Assembly (NCBI GenBank): GCA_910586195.1
Contig: CAJUHO010000004.1
Span: forward strand, 1-64,000
Direction: 5' to 3'
DNA: 64,000 bases
Origin: an uncultured Bacilli bacterium
GTDB lineage: Bacteria; Bacillota_I; Bacilli_A; RF39; UBA660
In this document: piece after piece, positions 27,084-34,892 of the stretch
Position numbering within the stretch: position 1 is the stretch's first letter
Layout: every line of letters starts with the position of its first letter
The notes under the pieces: generated by a model
The model's database searches: none
Told to the model about the DNA's origin: nothing
What the model saw: only the letters and a program-made list of their open reading frames with translations
Position numbers and translations under genes: made by a program

Positions 27084-27458
27084 ATGGAATTTAATTTTGA
27101 TAACTATCAACCAATTTATAAACAACTAATAGAACAAATTAAAATTGGTATCTTAACAGGAATATACCCCTGTGGAGAAAAATTACCATCAGTAAGAGAA
27201 TTAGCTCTAATCACAAAGGTAAATCCAAACACAATTCAACGAGCACTAACAGAGCTTGAAGATAATGAGTTAATTATAACGAAAAGAACTTCTGGAAAAT
27301 TTGTAACTAGTAATGAGAAAAAAATTACTATAATGAGAAATGAGCAGGCTGATAAATTAATTGAAAAATTTTTAAATGATAGTAAAAAATTAGGTATAGA
27401 ATATCAAGAAATAATTAAAATGATAGAGAAAAAAGGAGAAAATTATGAGTCTAATTGA
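27084..27458 (+). CDS. GntR-family regulator, YtrA subfamily
   Basis: A 124-aa protein with a winged helix-turn-helix (residues 1-75; YKQLIEQIKIGIL, KLPSVRELALITKVNPNTIQRAL). A short helical C-terminal tail replaces a large ligand domain, the mark of the YtrA subfamily. These repress adjacent ABC transporter operons and are often relieved by cell-envelope stress. GGAGG precedes the ATG. The stop overlaps the ABC ATPase start by 14 bases. Confidence 0.9.
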   Translation: MEFNFDNYQPIYKQLIEQIKIGILTGIYPCGEKLPSVRELALITKVNPNTIQRALTELEDNELIITKRTSGKFVTSNEKKITIMRNEQADKLIEKFLNDSKKLGIEYQEIIKMIEKKGENYESN

Positions 27459-28140
27459 ATTTAGAAATGTAGATAAAAAATTTGGATATAAAATAGCATT
27501 AGATAATGTAAATATCAAATTTGAAAAAGGAAAAATTTATGGGTTACTGGGGCCAAATGGTTCTGGAAAAACCACTATGATAAAATTAATAAACGATTTA
27601 TTGCAACCAACTTCTGGAAAGGTTCTTATAAAAGAAAATGAACCAGGAGTCGAGAGCAAGAAAATCATTTCCTATCTTCCAGAAAGGACATATTTAAATA
27701 TGGATATGAAAGTATCTGAATTATTGGAATTCTTTTCCGATTTTTATGAAGATTTCGACTATGATAAGGCAATCGAATTACTTAAAAAATTAGATATTGC
27801 CACTGATGCCAAATTAAAAACAATGTCAAAAGGAACAAAGGAAAAGGTACAACTCATTGTTGTCATGAGTAGAAAAGCAGATATTTATATTTTAGATGAG
27901 CCAATCGGAGGCGTAGATCCTGCTAGCAGAGATTACATTCTAGAAACAATTTTAAATAATTTTAATGAAAACTCTACTCTTATTATCTCTACACATTTAA
28001 TTGCAGATATTGAAAAAATTTTAGATGAAGTAGTTTTCATTAATAAAGGAAAAATCGTTTTAAACGAAAATGCTGACAACATTCGTACAAAGAAAAAAAC
28101 AACAATTGATGCACTATTTAGGGAGGAATTTAAATGCTAA
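27445..28140 (+). CDS. ABC transporter ATPase (YtrB/CcmA type)
   Basis: A 231-aa ABC ATPase with Walker A GPNGSGKTT, an atypical signature MSKGTKEKVQL in place of LSGGQ (usual for this subclass), Walker B IYILDEPIGGVD and H-loop STHLIADIE. It works with the permease that begins seven bases before its end. It is part of a GntR-ABC-permease operon of the YtrA type. Substrate unknown. Confidence 0.9.
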   Translation: MSLIEFRNVDKKFGYKIALDNVNIKFEKGKIYGLLGPNGSGKTTMIKLINDLLQPTSGKVLIKENEPGVESKKIISYLPERTYLNMDMKVSELLEFFSDFYEDFDYDKAIELLKKLDIATDAKLKTMSKGTKEKVQLIVVMSRKADIYILDEPIGGVDPASRDYILETILNNFNENSTLIISTHLIADIEKILDEVVFINKGKIVLNENADNIRTKKKTTIDALFREEFKC

Positions 28141-28919
28141 AGAAATTATTAAAATACGATCTAAAGTCTATTTTCAAACCATTAGTTCCTATTTATGGAA
28201 TCACCTTACTACTCTCCATCGCTCAAAGAATATCAACTGCGATTGGAGAAACATTTCCAATTATAAAAATTCCTGCTGGTTTTATTTCCGCATTTTATGT
28301 TATGTTATTAATTGCCCTACCAATTGCTACCTTTATCTTTTCAATTATCAAATACTACACGAATTTAGCAAAAGATGAGGGATATCTAATGCATACTCTA
28401 CCTGTTAGTAAACATCAACTTGTATTATCAAAACTAATTTCTGCATCCATTTCAATGTTTACAACAATCCTTATTATGATAATAGCATTATTCATTAGTT
28501 TCATGGGAATAATTCATATTTCTGACGTCATAGATTTTATTAAATATGTATTCACCTATTTAGAACCTTTATTTATTATTCTTTTGATAATCTGTATAAT
28601 TCTAAGTTATCTTTCACAACAAGTGTTATTTTATCTATCAATGGCACTGGGACAAAAACATAACAATCATAAAGTAATGTACTCTATTATTTATGGAATC
28701 GTAATATACAATGCAATACAAATTTTACTAACTTTAATCCTAATAATACCTGGATTCATTAATCCATCATTTAGAGATATATTATTTAACAATAAAATCC
28801 CATCTATCGACTTTTTAAACTGTTATCTAGGGTTCGCCAATATAGTTACCATTTTAATAACAATAGGAATTTATATCGTTACAACGAAGGTTTTGGAAAA
28901 CCAATTAAATTTAGATTAA
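28134..28919 (+). CDS. ABC-2 type permease
   Basis: A 261-aa membrane protein with six predicted helices, the partner of the preceding ATPase. It shows the LAKDEGYLMHTLPVSKHQLVLSK stretch common in this permease class. GGGAGG precedes the ATG, which lies inside the ATPase gene. It closes the operon. Confidence 0.85.
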   Translation: MLKKLLKYDLKSIFKPLVPIYGITLLLSIAQRISTAIGETFPIIKIPAGFISAFYVMLLIALPIATFIFSIIKYYTNLAKDEGYLMHTLPVSKHQLVLSKLISASISMFTTILIMIIALFISFMGIIHISDVIDFIKYVFTYLEPLFIILLIICIILSYLSQQVLFYLSMALGQKHNNHKVMYSIIYGIVIYNAIQILLTLILIIPGFINPSFRDILFNNKIPSIDFLNCYLGFANIVTILITIGIYIVTTKVLENQLNLD

Positions 28920-28947
28920 AAATACTAGAAATAAACTAGTATTTTTT
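28919..28947 (+). terminator. Intrinsic terminator of the first YtrA-type operon
   Basis: Stem AATACTAG/CTAGTATT with a 7-nt loop and six T, starting at the stop codon. Confidence 0.8.
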
Positions 28948-29068
28948 CATTATTTATAACATTCTTCATCAAAATCTAGGGCAACTAATTAATCTTCCGA
29001 TTCACTACCTTTCTTGTAAACTTCCCATTATAAAATACTATAATTCGTCAATTTACGTCAATTTAAAA

Positions 29069-29095
29069 CAAAAAAAGTGTTATTGACACACTTTT
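29069..29095 (-). terminator. Terminator of the LysM amidase gene
   Basis: On the minus strand, stem AAAAGTGT/ACACTTTT with a 7-nt loop and a run of T. The stem overlaps the stop codon. Confidence 0.75.
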
Positions 29096-30377
29096 AATTA
29101 GGAATAACAAGTTTCTGTCCAACACTTAATAAATTACTTGTTAGATTATTAGCACGTATAATGGCATCTACTGATGTTCCAAAACGATTAGCTATTAACC
29201 ATAAACTATCACCTGGCTGTACTGTATAAATTGTTTGAGAAGTAGAACTTGGTATAACTAACTGTTGTCCAATTGACAATACATTACTAGTTAAATTGTT
29301 AGAATTAATAAGATCGTTTACAGATACACCATACTGATTTGCAATGGACCATAAACTATCACCACTTTTCACAGTATAAACAATCTGTCCAGTATCCTCT
29401 CCTTCGTTTTCAGTACTCGGAATTTGTAAGACTTGGCCTATTTGCAAAACATTAGATGTTAAATTATTTACTCTTTTTAATTCATCTACAGAAACACCAA
29501 ACTTATTTGCAATGGACCATAGACTATCACCAGCTTGAACTATATAAGATGTAGTATTATCTGTCGGTGGGACTATAGGAGTTGACGCTCCAGGCAATCT
29601 TAAAACCTGACCTATTTGTAAAGTATCTGATGTCAAGTTATTAAGACGTTTCAACTCATCTACTGTAGTATTAAATCTATTTGCTATTAGCCATAGACTA
29701 TCACCTGATTGTACTGTATAAGTAGCATTAGAATCTGGCGTCACAACTGTACTAGGCAAATTTAAAACCTGGCCTATCTGTAAAGTATTTGACGTCAAAT
29801 TATTAAGACGTTTTAATTCATCCACTGTAGTATTAAATTTCTCAGCAATCAACCATAAACTATCACCCTTCTGCACTGTATAAGTCGTACTACCAGAAGG
29901 TGGAGGAGTTGGAGTTGTATTTGGAACTTTTAATACTTGACCTATTTGTAAAGTATTTGATGTTAAATTATTAACCCTTTTTAATTCATCTACAGAAACA
30001 CCAAGTTTATTAGCAATTGACCATAAGCTGTCACCTTTTTGTACTGTATAATATTCTCCCATACCTTCTGGTGGAGTATAATTATATCCACCATAGTTGG
30101 CAAGTGCTCTCACTACGGCCTCTACATAGTTTAAAAGATCATTTTGCAATTTTTTACTATCATTCGCATTATCAATAAAACCATACTCAACTAAAAGTGG
30201 TTGTGTCTTCCCTGTTAATCGATGTATAAAATAGTAATCCTTCATTGGATCTTCAGGCAAACGTCTCTGATAATACTTGCGCATAATTTGTCCTTCGCTT
30301 CCAATTGCCTCTAAAACATTCTTGGCAAGAGTACTATTGTTCCTTAAAGCATAAACTACCTCTGCACCTTCTCCACC
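29094..30377 (-). pseudogene. 3' portion of an interrupted CwlC-like amidase with six LysM repeats
   Basis: This frame opens at the attachment core and reads GGEGAEVVYALRNN, the middle of an Amidase_3 domain. It continues through the catalytic Glu motif LLVEYGFIDN and then six LysM repeats of about 46 residues, each with GDSLW.IA and NNLTS. The other part of the same gene is at 45966-46247. Joined through one core copy, the frame is 1,551 bases, exactly 517 codons. Alone, this part lacks the zinc ligands; the first internal ATG (30284) would give only a LysM protein with a remnant catalytic domain. The whole protein is predicted to cut the amide bond between muramic acid and L-Ala in peptidoglycan. 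Confidence 0.88.
30371..30377. repeat. Attachment core, recombinase-proximal end
   Basis: CTCCACC, the 7-bp direct repeat shared with 45974-45980. Bases on either side differ between the copies. On the element side TTAGCTCT follows at 30384-30391, the inverted mate of AGAGCTAA at 45962-45969. Confidence 0.8.
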
Positions 30378-30409
30378 ACAAGGTTAGCTCTCCCAAAGAT
30401 TACTACATT

Positions 30410-31345
30410 TCATTTCATAAGTTCTTTTAATATATTAATAACTCCAAGCGGATTTGAATTAATAAGATTCTGTAATTGTTTTAATTCATCCGTGGCCAAC
30501 TCTACCATATCTTTATTTTTATCTAAATAATCTACATTAATGTCTATATATAGCAATTCTTTTATCATATCTATACTTTCATTTGTAATATCTTCTTTAT
30601 TGATATCAGACATAATAACAAACCATCCAAGAACAATATAGTTTATATCTATAGGTTCATTAGTGGACTTATTTAAATATTTTAAACAAAGATACAATAG
30701 TAATTCCACAAAATACGCATTTTGCTTTAAAGCAAACACATATAATGAAGTACGATTCTCTTTACTTAACTCTACCATAGCATTGACTACTAAAGTACTA
30801 TGAGTAAAAAAGCATAATTTATCATAAAATTCATCTAACATATCTTTTAACTGTTTATTGCTAAAATCATTGAAAAAATCTTTATCTACTAATCTCAATA
30901 CTTTTCTAAACTCATTTCTTAATTTTTGTGGTTTTGTAAATGTTCTAGTTTTATCGTCAATACTTAAATTAATAAATTCATTATAAACATTTTCATCATA
31001 AAATATCATCATACCCATTATTAAATTTTCAAAACAAGATCTTAGTATAGTATTAGCATCGACTATACTATTATTCTTAATTAATTTATGAACATTCTTT
31101 AGTGACATATTTGTTTGATTTAATAAATTTATTGTTTCTTTTTTTATATCCTTGTTAAAATATAAATCATTTATAAACTTAGAATTATTTATCCTTAAAA
31201 CTCTAACAAATTTATTTTTTGTTTTAGTTCTGGCAATTTCTTTTAACTCATTTAGCTTTCCTTTGGCTATTAAATTAACAAATTCATTAAACTTTTCTTC
31301 ACCCAATTCATTTTTTAAGTTCTCTATGTCTTTTTCAGTTATCAT
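30410..31345 (-). CDS. Helical protein resembling DUF5677
   Basis: A 311-aa soluble, helical, Lys- and Asn-rich protein. The segment ANTILRSCFENLIMG, with an R-x-x-x-E pattern, and a later DKLCFFTHS resemble the paired motifs of DUF5677-like proteins, which are common in mobile and defence regions. This resemblance is from memory and is weak. It lies between the recombinase gene and the element end. AAGGGTGTGAT precedes the ATG. Function unknown. Confidence 0.6.
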   Translation of the reverse strand: MITEKDIENLKNELGEEKFNEFVNLIAKGKLNELKEIARTKTKNKFVRVLRINNSKFINDLYFNKDIKKETINLLNQTNMSLKNVHKLIKNNSIVDANTILRSCFENLIMGMMIFYDENVYNEFINLSIDDKTRTFTKPQKLRNEFRKVLRLVDKDFFNDFSNKQLKDMLDEFYDKLCFFTHSTLVVNAMVELSKENRTSLYVFALKQNAYFVELLLYLCLKYLNKSTNEPIDINYIVLGWFVIMSDINKEDITNESIDMIKELLYIDINVDYLDKNKDMVELATDELKQLQNLINSNPLGVINILKELMK

Positions 31346-31391
31346 GCTATCACACCCTTGGGTATCTATTATATAACTATATCTACGAAAG

Positions 31392-31424
31392 ATAAAGACC
31401 TCACTAGATGAATAGTGAAGTCTT
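31392..31424 (-). terminator. Terminator-like hairpin after the recombinase gene
   Basis: A 12-bp stem with one mismatch (31395-31406 with 31413-31424) and a 6-nt loop. The T-rich tail (TATCTTTC) is imperfect. Confidence 0.5.
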
Positions 31425-33084
31425 ACTTGCTATACTGATTTTTGCCTTTTCTTCCATAAGGATTACGAGCAACATTTAAATTTTGATATTTAAAAGTACA
31501 ATCTGGCATAACACCATATTTATATTGGATTGTTATTACTCTATTTTCATCAATTACTATTCTATCTATCAACGAATGAACTAATTCTTTTTTAGGTTTA
31601 TTTAAATCTAATAATTTCTTTATTTCCTTTGTATAATCTGGCAGTTCATCTAATTTAGATTTAACTTCATATTTTCTAATTTGATCTTCATCTATACTTT
31701 GATTGATAAGTTTTAATTTTTCTTCAAAAGGTTTTGCTAATTCTTTATAAGTATCTGCTGTTATTACTTCATTAAATCTATCTTCATATAAAGCAGTTAG
31801 TCTTTTCGTTATTTTCTCTTTTTCAGCTAATAAATTATTAATGTTGTTATCCAAATTTCTAGTTTGTTTTTGAACTTCAATTTGAACTTTTTTATTTAAT
31901 TCTTCAAAATCTAATCTTTCTAGTTGTTTACATACATCTTTAGTAAATTTTTCCATTATTTGATTCTCTAAATAGTTATATGGAAAGAAATGTGAACTAC
32001 ATTGTTCTCTAATTGGATCTCTTGCATATCTATTACAATTAACAGTCCAATAATCACGATTTTTTCTATATAGCACTGATAATCTATTCCCACATTCTTT
32101 GCAAAACAATTTACCTTCTAAAAGTCTTTTTTCTCTTCTATTCTTAGGTTGTATATCTTTTGTATTTTGTTTTATTAATTTAGAGATATATTCAAAAGTA
32201 TATTTATCCACTAATGGTTCATGGGTATTTTCAACTATCATCCACATACTTTGATCTAAAGTTATCTTTTTCTTAGATTTATAATTAACTTTAGTTTGTG
32301 TATGTTGAATCATATCTCCAGTATAAATTCTATTAGATAAAATTTTCTTTATAGAAGATATATTCCATTTATCTCTATTAATAAGTCTAGTTGAATAATT
32401 AGTCTTTTTATAACCACTTGGTGTTGAATACCCTTTTTCATTTAACATTGTTGCTATTCTAGAAGGTCCTATTCCATTTTTTCTCCATTCAAATATCTGT
32501 TTAACAATTGGAGCAGTTTCTGGATTAGGTATTAAATGTCCTTTATCTTCTGGATCTCTCATATACCCAAAACAAGGTAGACTACCAACGAACTTTCCAT
32601 TCTTTCTTTTTTCATTTAATACATTTCTGATTTTAATTGAATTTTGCTTACTATAATAATCATTACAAGCAATTATAAATGTTGATGAATCATTACTAGC
32701 TTGATTTTTAAAACTATCATACGATTCTAGTATAGATATAAATCTTATATTATTTTCAGGAAAATATGACTCCATGTAATAGCCTGTCATAACATGATCT
32801 CGACCTAATCTTGATAAATCTTTTACTATTACACAATTTATCTTTTTATTTTTTATATCTTTAATTAACTTTTGAAATCCAGGTCTTTCAAAATCAGTTC
32901 CAGAATATCCGTCATCTACATATTCTCCTACTAAATTAAATTTATTATTTTTGACATAATTTGTTAATAACTCTCTTTGATTTATTACACTTTCACTATC
33001 AGATTCATATTTTTTATCTTTATCTTCTTGAGATAATCTTATATAAATTCCAGTATTGAAATCTATGTCCGATTTATTATTCAC
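31423..33084 (-). CDS. Large serine recombinase (TndX/TnpX type)
   Basis: Predicted integrase and excisionase of the surrounding element, 553 aa. The N-terminal resolvase domain has the catalytic Ser in GIYIRLSQED (S18), then DDGYSGTDFERPGF and VKDLSRLGRDHV with its Arg residues. A recombinase domain and a zinc ribbon (CKECG, then two further Cys) follow. A coiled coil (about residues 410-470) and a C-terminal DUF4368-like end (LVHSLIDRIVIDEN) complete it. This is the layout of Tn4451/Tn5397-type recombinases. GTG start after AAGGAAG. The position near the element end fits its role. Confidence 0.93.
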   Translation of the reverse strand: MNNKSDIDFNTGIYIRLSQEDKDKKYESDSESVINQRELLTNYVKNNKFNLVGEYVDDGYSGTDFERPGFQKLIKDIKNKKINCVIVKDLSRLGRDHVMTGYYMESYFPENNIRFISILESYDSFKNQASNDSSTFIIACNDYYSKQNSIKIRNVLNEKRKNGKFVGSLPCFGYMRDPEDKGHLIPNPETAPIVKQIFEWRKNGIGPSRIATMLNEKGYSTPSGYKKTNYSTRLINRDKWNISSIKKILSNRIYTGDMIQHTQTKVNYKSKKKITLDQSMWMIVENTHEPLVDKYTFEYISKLIKQNTKDIQPKNRREKRLLEGKLFCKECGNRLSVLYRKNRDYWTVNCNRYARDPIREQCSSHFFPYNYLENQIMEKFTKDVCKQLERLDFEELNKKVQIEVQKQTRNLDNNINNLLAEKEKITKRLTALYEDRFNEVITADTYKELAKPFEEKLKLINQSIDEDQIRKYEVKSKLDELPDYTKEIKKLLDLNKPKKELVHSLIDRIVIDENRVITIQYKYGVMPDCTFKYQNLNVARNPYGRKGKNQYSK

Positions 33085-33143
33085 TTTTACTTCCTTCTTT
33101 TAATCGGATATTAAGACTCATCATCTTATTAGATTGGCAAATC

Positions 33144-33245
33144 ATTAATTTGATGAATCTCCTTTTTCTTCTTTTATTATCTCTTCGATTAGATATTTTA
33201 AAATAAGATCTTTAAATGTAGTGCTAGTCAAATAGGCATCCTTCA
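33144..33245 (-). CDS. 33-aa ORF upstream of the recombinase
   Basis: Encodes MKDAYLTSTTFKDLILKYLI and a charged tail; AGGTGA lies seven bases before the ATG. It directly precedes the recombinase gene. It could be a tiny regulator or a directionality factor, but nothing in the sequence shows function. Confidence 0.4.
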
Positions 33246-33252
33246 TTATTAA

Positions 33253-33306
33253 ATCACCTATTTAAATTTATGTTTAAATTATTTATTATTGATATTTTTA
33301 TGTACA
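33253..33306 (-). CDS. 17-aa leader-like ORF
   Basis: AAAGGAG lies eight bases before an ATG opening MYIKISIINNLNINLNR. It is the first frame of the recombinase leader and stops just before the 33-aa frame. It may be a leader peptide or a chance frame. The rest of the interval 33307-33433 is AT-rich and shows nothing else. Confidence 0.25.
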
Positions 33307-33433
33307 TTTATCAAACTCCTTTCTAGTTATATATTTAAACTAGTTAATTTATAATATTAATATTTTTATATTTTATTTATTATATTATTATAGTTAAATA
33401 CATCTTTTGAAAACGAAAAATACATCCATTTAA

Positions 33434-33733
33434 TTAGTCCTCATAATCTAGTCCTATGGATGTATTTATCTCATTAATTATAAATATTTTTCTTATGAAT
33501 TTATGTTTAAATTCCATTTTAATATAATTATTATCAGATAGTTCTTTTAATAATCTAGTAATAGCTCTAGTGCCTACATTTAACTTATCAGCTAAATAAC
33601 TATTATTAGCATAACAATATCCTTCTTGATAAGTTAATAATACTAATAATCCATATAATAATTTAGCACTAGAACTAACATTAGTATCTGAAAATAATCC
33701 TATTGGTATTTTTATATAATTATCATAATTCAA
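33434..33733 (-). CDS. Helix-turn-helix protein (HTH_36 / replication-initiator type)
   Basis: A 99-aa winged helix protein matching the HTH_36 pattern: YIKIPIGLFSD, then SSSAKLLYGLLVLLTY, SYLADKLNVGTRAITRLLKEL and NNYIKMEF. This domain is found in plasmid and integrative element replication or primosome proteins and in some regulators. The TTG start has AGGAGG eight bases upstream. It follows a ribbon-helix-helix gene in a two-gene operon next to a repeat-rich non-coding region, which favours a role in maintenance or control of the element. Confidence 0.7.
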   Translation of the reverse strand: MNYDNYIKIPIGLFSDTNVSSSAKLLYGLLVLLTYQEGYCYANNSYLADKLNVGTRAITRLLKELSDNNYIKMEFKHKFIRKIFIINEINTSIGLDYED

Positions 33734-33744
33734 ATAACCACCTC

Positions 33745-33903
33745 CTAATCATTATCTTTGTAATTATGATTTTTCAACATTTCAATATAACCTATCTCTA
33801 ATAATTCCTCCATCATTTTAGAAATAGACAACTTGTAAAATTTAGCCATTAATTTTATTCTATCGAATAATTCAAATGGTAAGTATAATTTAAATATTCT
33901 CAA
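33745..33903 (-). CDS. Small ribbon-helix-helix-like protein
   Basis: A 52-aa protein, MRIFKLYLPFELFDRIKLMA followed by KFYKLSISKMMEELLEIGYI. One short strand and two helices in this order fit a CopG-type ribbon-helix-helix DNA-binding dimer. TTG start with a strong GGAAGGAG. Its stop codon abuts the ribosome binding site of the HTH_36 gene. It could bind the TAGGAT motifs just upstream. Confidence 0.6.
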   Translation of the reverse strand: MRIFKLYLPFELFDRIKLMAKFYKLSISKMMEELLEIGYIEMLKNHNYKDND

Positions 33904-33922
33904 AAATATCACTCCTTCCTAA

Positions 33923-34069
33923 TAGGATGATTTCCTATTAAATATTGTAATTTTTAAAAAAGCAGTATAAGAAAATAGCACCATAAACTAAAAAAATCCT
34001 TATAGTATAAGGAAATTTAATGGTGCTATTCTTATTTCATACTTACAAAATTCATCCTACTTTGTAGGT
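33923..34069. repeat. Cluster of TAGGAT(GA) motifs
   Basis: Five copies of TAGGAT in both orientations: TAGGATGA at 33923 and 34062, TCATCCTA at 34052, TAGGATA at 34077 and ATCCTA at 34132 (the last three lie around or just past the interval shown, up to 34069 for the final full copy). They lie directly upstream of the ribbon-helix-helix/HTH_36 operon and may be its operators or part of an origin. Confidence 0.4.
33974..34030. repeat. Nested inverted repeats upstream of the RHH/HTH operon
   Basis: Outer arms AATAGCACCAT/ATGGTGCTATT are perfect over 11 bp. Inside lies a second perfect hairpin, TCCTTATA/TATAAGGA, followed on the minus strand by seven T. In that direction the structure looks like an attenuator before the ribbon-helix-helix gene. 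A cruciform at an origin is the alternative. Confidence 0.55.
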
Positions 34070-34200
34070 TATTATATAGGATATTACTATTTTAACCCTT
34101 TATTTATAATAGATATTAATTTGTTATTATTATCCTATTTTAATAAAATCAGTAATTTTTATAGGATGACTAGTCATAATCATCGCCTCCATTAAAACAG

Positions 34201-34223
34201 CAAAAAAGAAGACCTAGGTCTTC
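34201..34223 (-). terminator. Terminator of the hsd-helicase operon
   Basis: A perfect 16-bp palindrome, GAAGACCTAGGTCTTC, followed on the minus strand by six T. It lies about 290 bases after the helicase frames. Confidence 0.7.
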
Positions 34224-34273
34224 CCATAAATATTGCTATTTTACTATATTTTATCACTTGACTGTATTTAGTC

Positions 34274-34387
34274 AATAAACTAAATTGTATTTTTTTAGTA
34301 GTCGAATAGTAAACTAGATTGACTTTAAACAGTAAACTAAATCGTATTCAAATCGTACGCGAATAGTACAGTACACTAAATTGTATT
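34274..34387. repeat. Iteron-like direct repeats
   Basis: Four directly repeated copies of a 16-bp unit, TAAACTAAATTGTATT with one to four changes, start at 34276, 34310, 34333 and 34372. A perfect inverted repeat TTGACT-N6-AGTCAA (34258-34275) sits immediately before them. The spacing is irregular (34, 23, 39 bp). Such repeats are typical of plasmid-type origins or partition sites; the function here is inference. Confidence 0.45.
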
Positions 34388-34511
34388 TGGATAATAATAT
34401 CTTAAACTAATCGCTTACATTTTTACAGGGTACTTATTGTAGAGTAATTTCTAAACTTTTATATTATTTTGTAACCAAACGATTTCGTAATTTAATTTTC
34501 AGTATAAATAG

Positions 34512-34892
34512 CTATTCTGATTTAATTATTTTTTGATTTAATATAGCTAAATCTCTATTACAATCTTTTTTATCAAAACTATCAAATATTTTCTCTTGAC
34601 TATCAGCACTCCAATAAACTTTTAAATTTTTTTTAGCTCTAGTAATAGCAGTATAAAAGATGTTTTTTGTTATTCTATCATCAATATTTGAAGTTATTAC
34701 TACTTTGACGCTCTCGTACTCAAGACCTTGAGCTTTATGAATAGATATAGCATAAGAAAGATTAAAAGGAATTATATGTGCATATTCGTTTTCATCATCA
34801 TCCTTATCTCGAAATTCATTTACTTTAAATCTAACAATTATTTTATCTTCTTTGTCACTTTCTAGCAATTCTACATCATATGGTGCAAACAT
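34512..34892 (-). CDS. C-terminal fragment of the element helicase (UvrD_C_2 domain)
   Basis: 126 codons that continue, in the same frame and without a gap, the long helicase gene upstream; the two are separated only by a TAA codon. The fragment contains LSYAISIHKAQGLEYESVKV and NIFYTAITRAKKNLKVYW, the motif V/VI region needed for helicase activity. A separate protein starting at the ATG right after the stop would lack an ATP site and has no clear ribosome binding site. It is most simply a nonsense-split gene. Confidence 0.75.
   Translation of the reverse strand: MFAPYDVELLESDKEDKIIVRFKVNEFRDKDDDENEYAHIIPFNLSYAISIHKAQGLEYESVKVVITSNIDDRITKNIFYTAITRAKKNLKVYWSADSQEKIFDSFDKKDCNRDLAILNQKIIKSE

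Noticed and set aside
29100..30070. Regularly spaced repeats that could suggest a CRISPR array
   Set aside because: The repeats are about 140 bases apart, variable, and encode six in-frame LysM domains.
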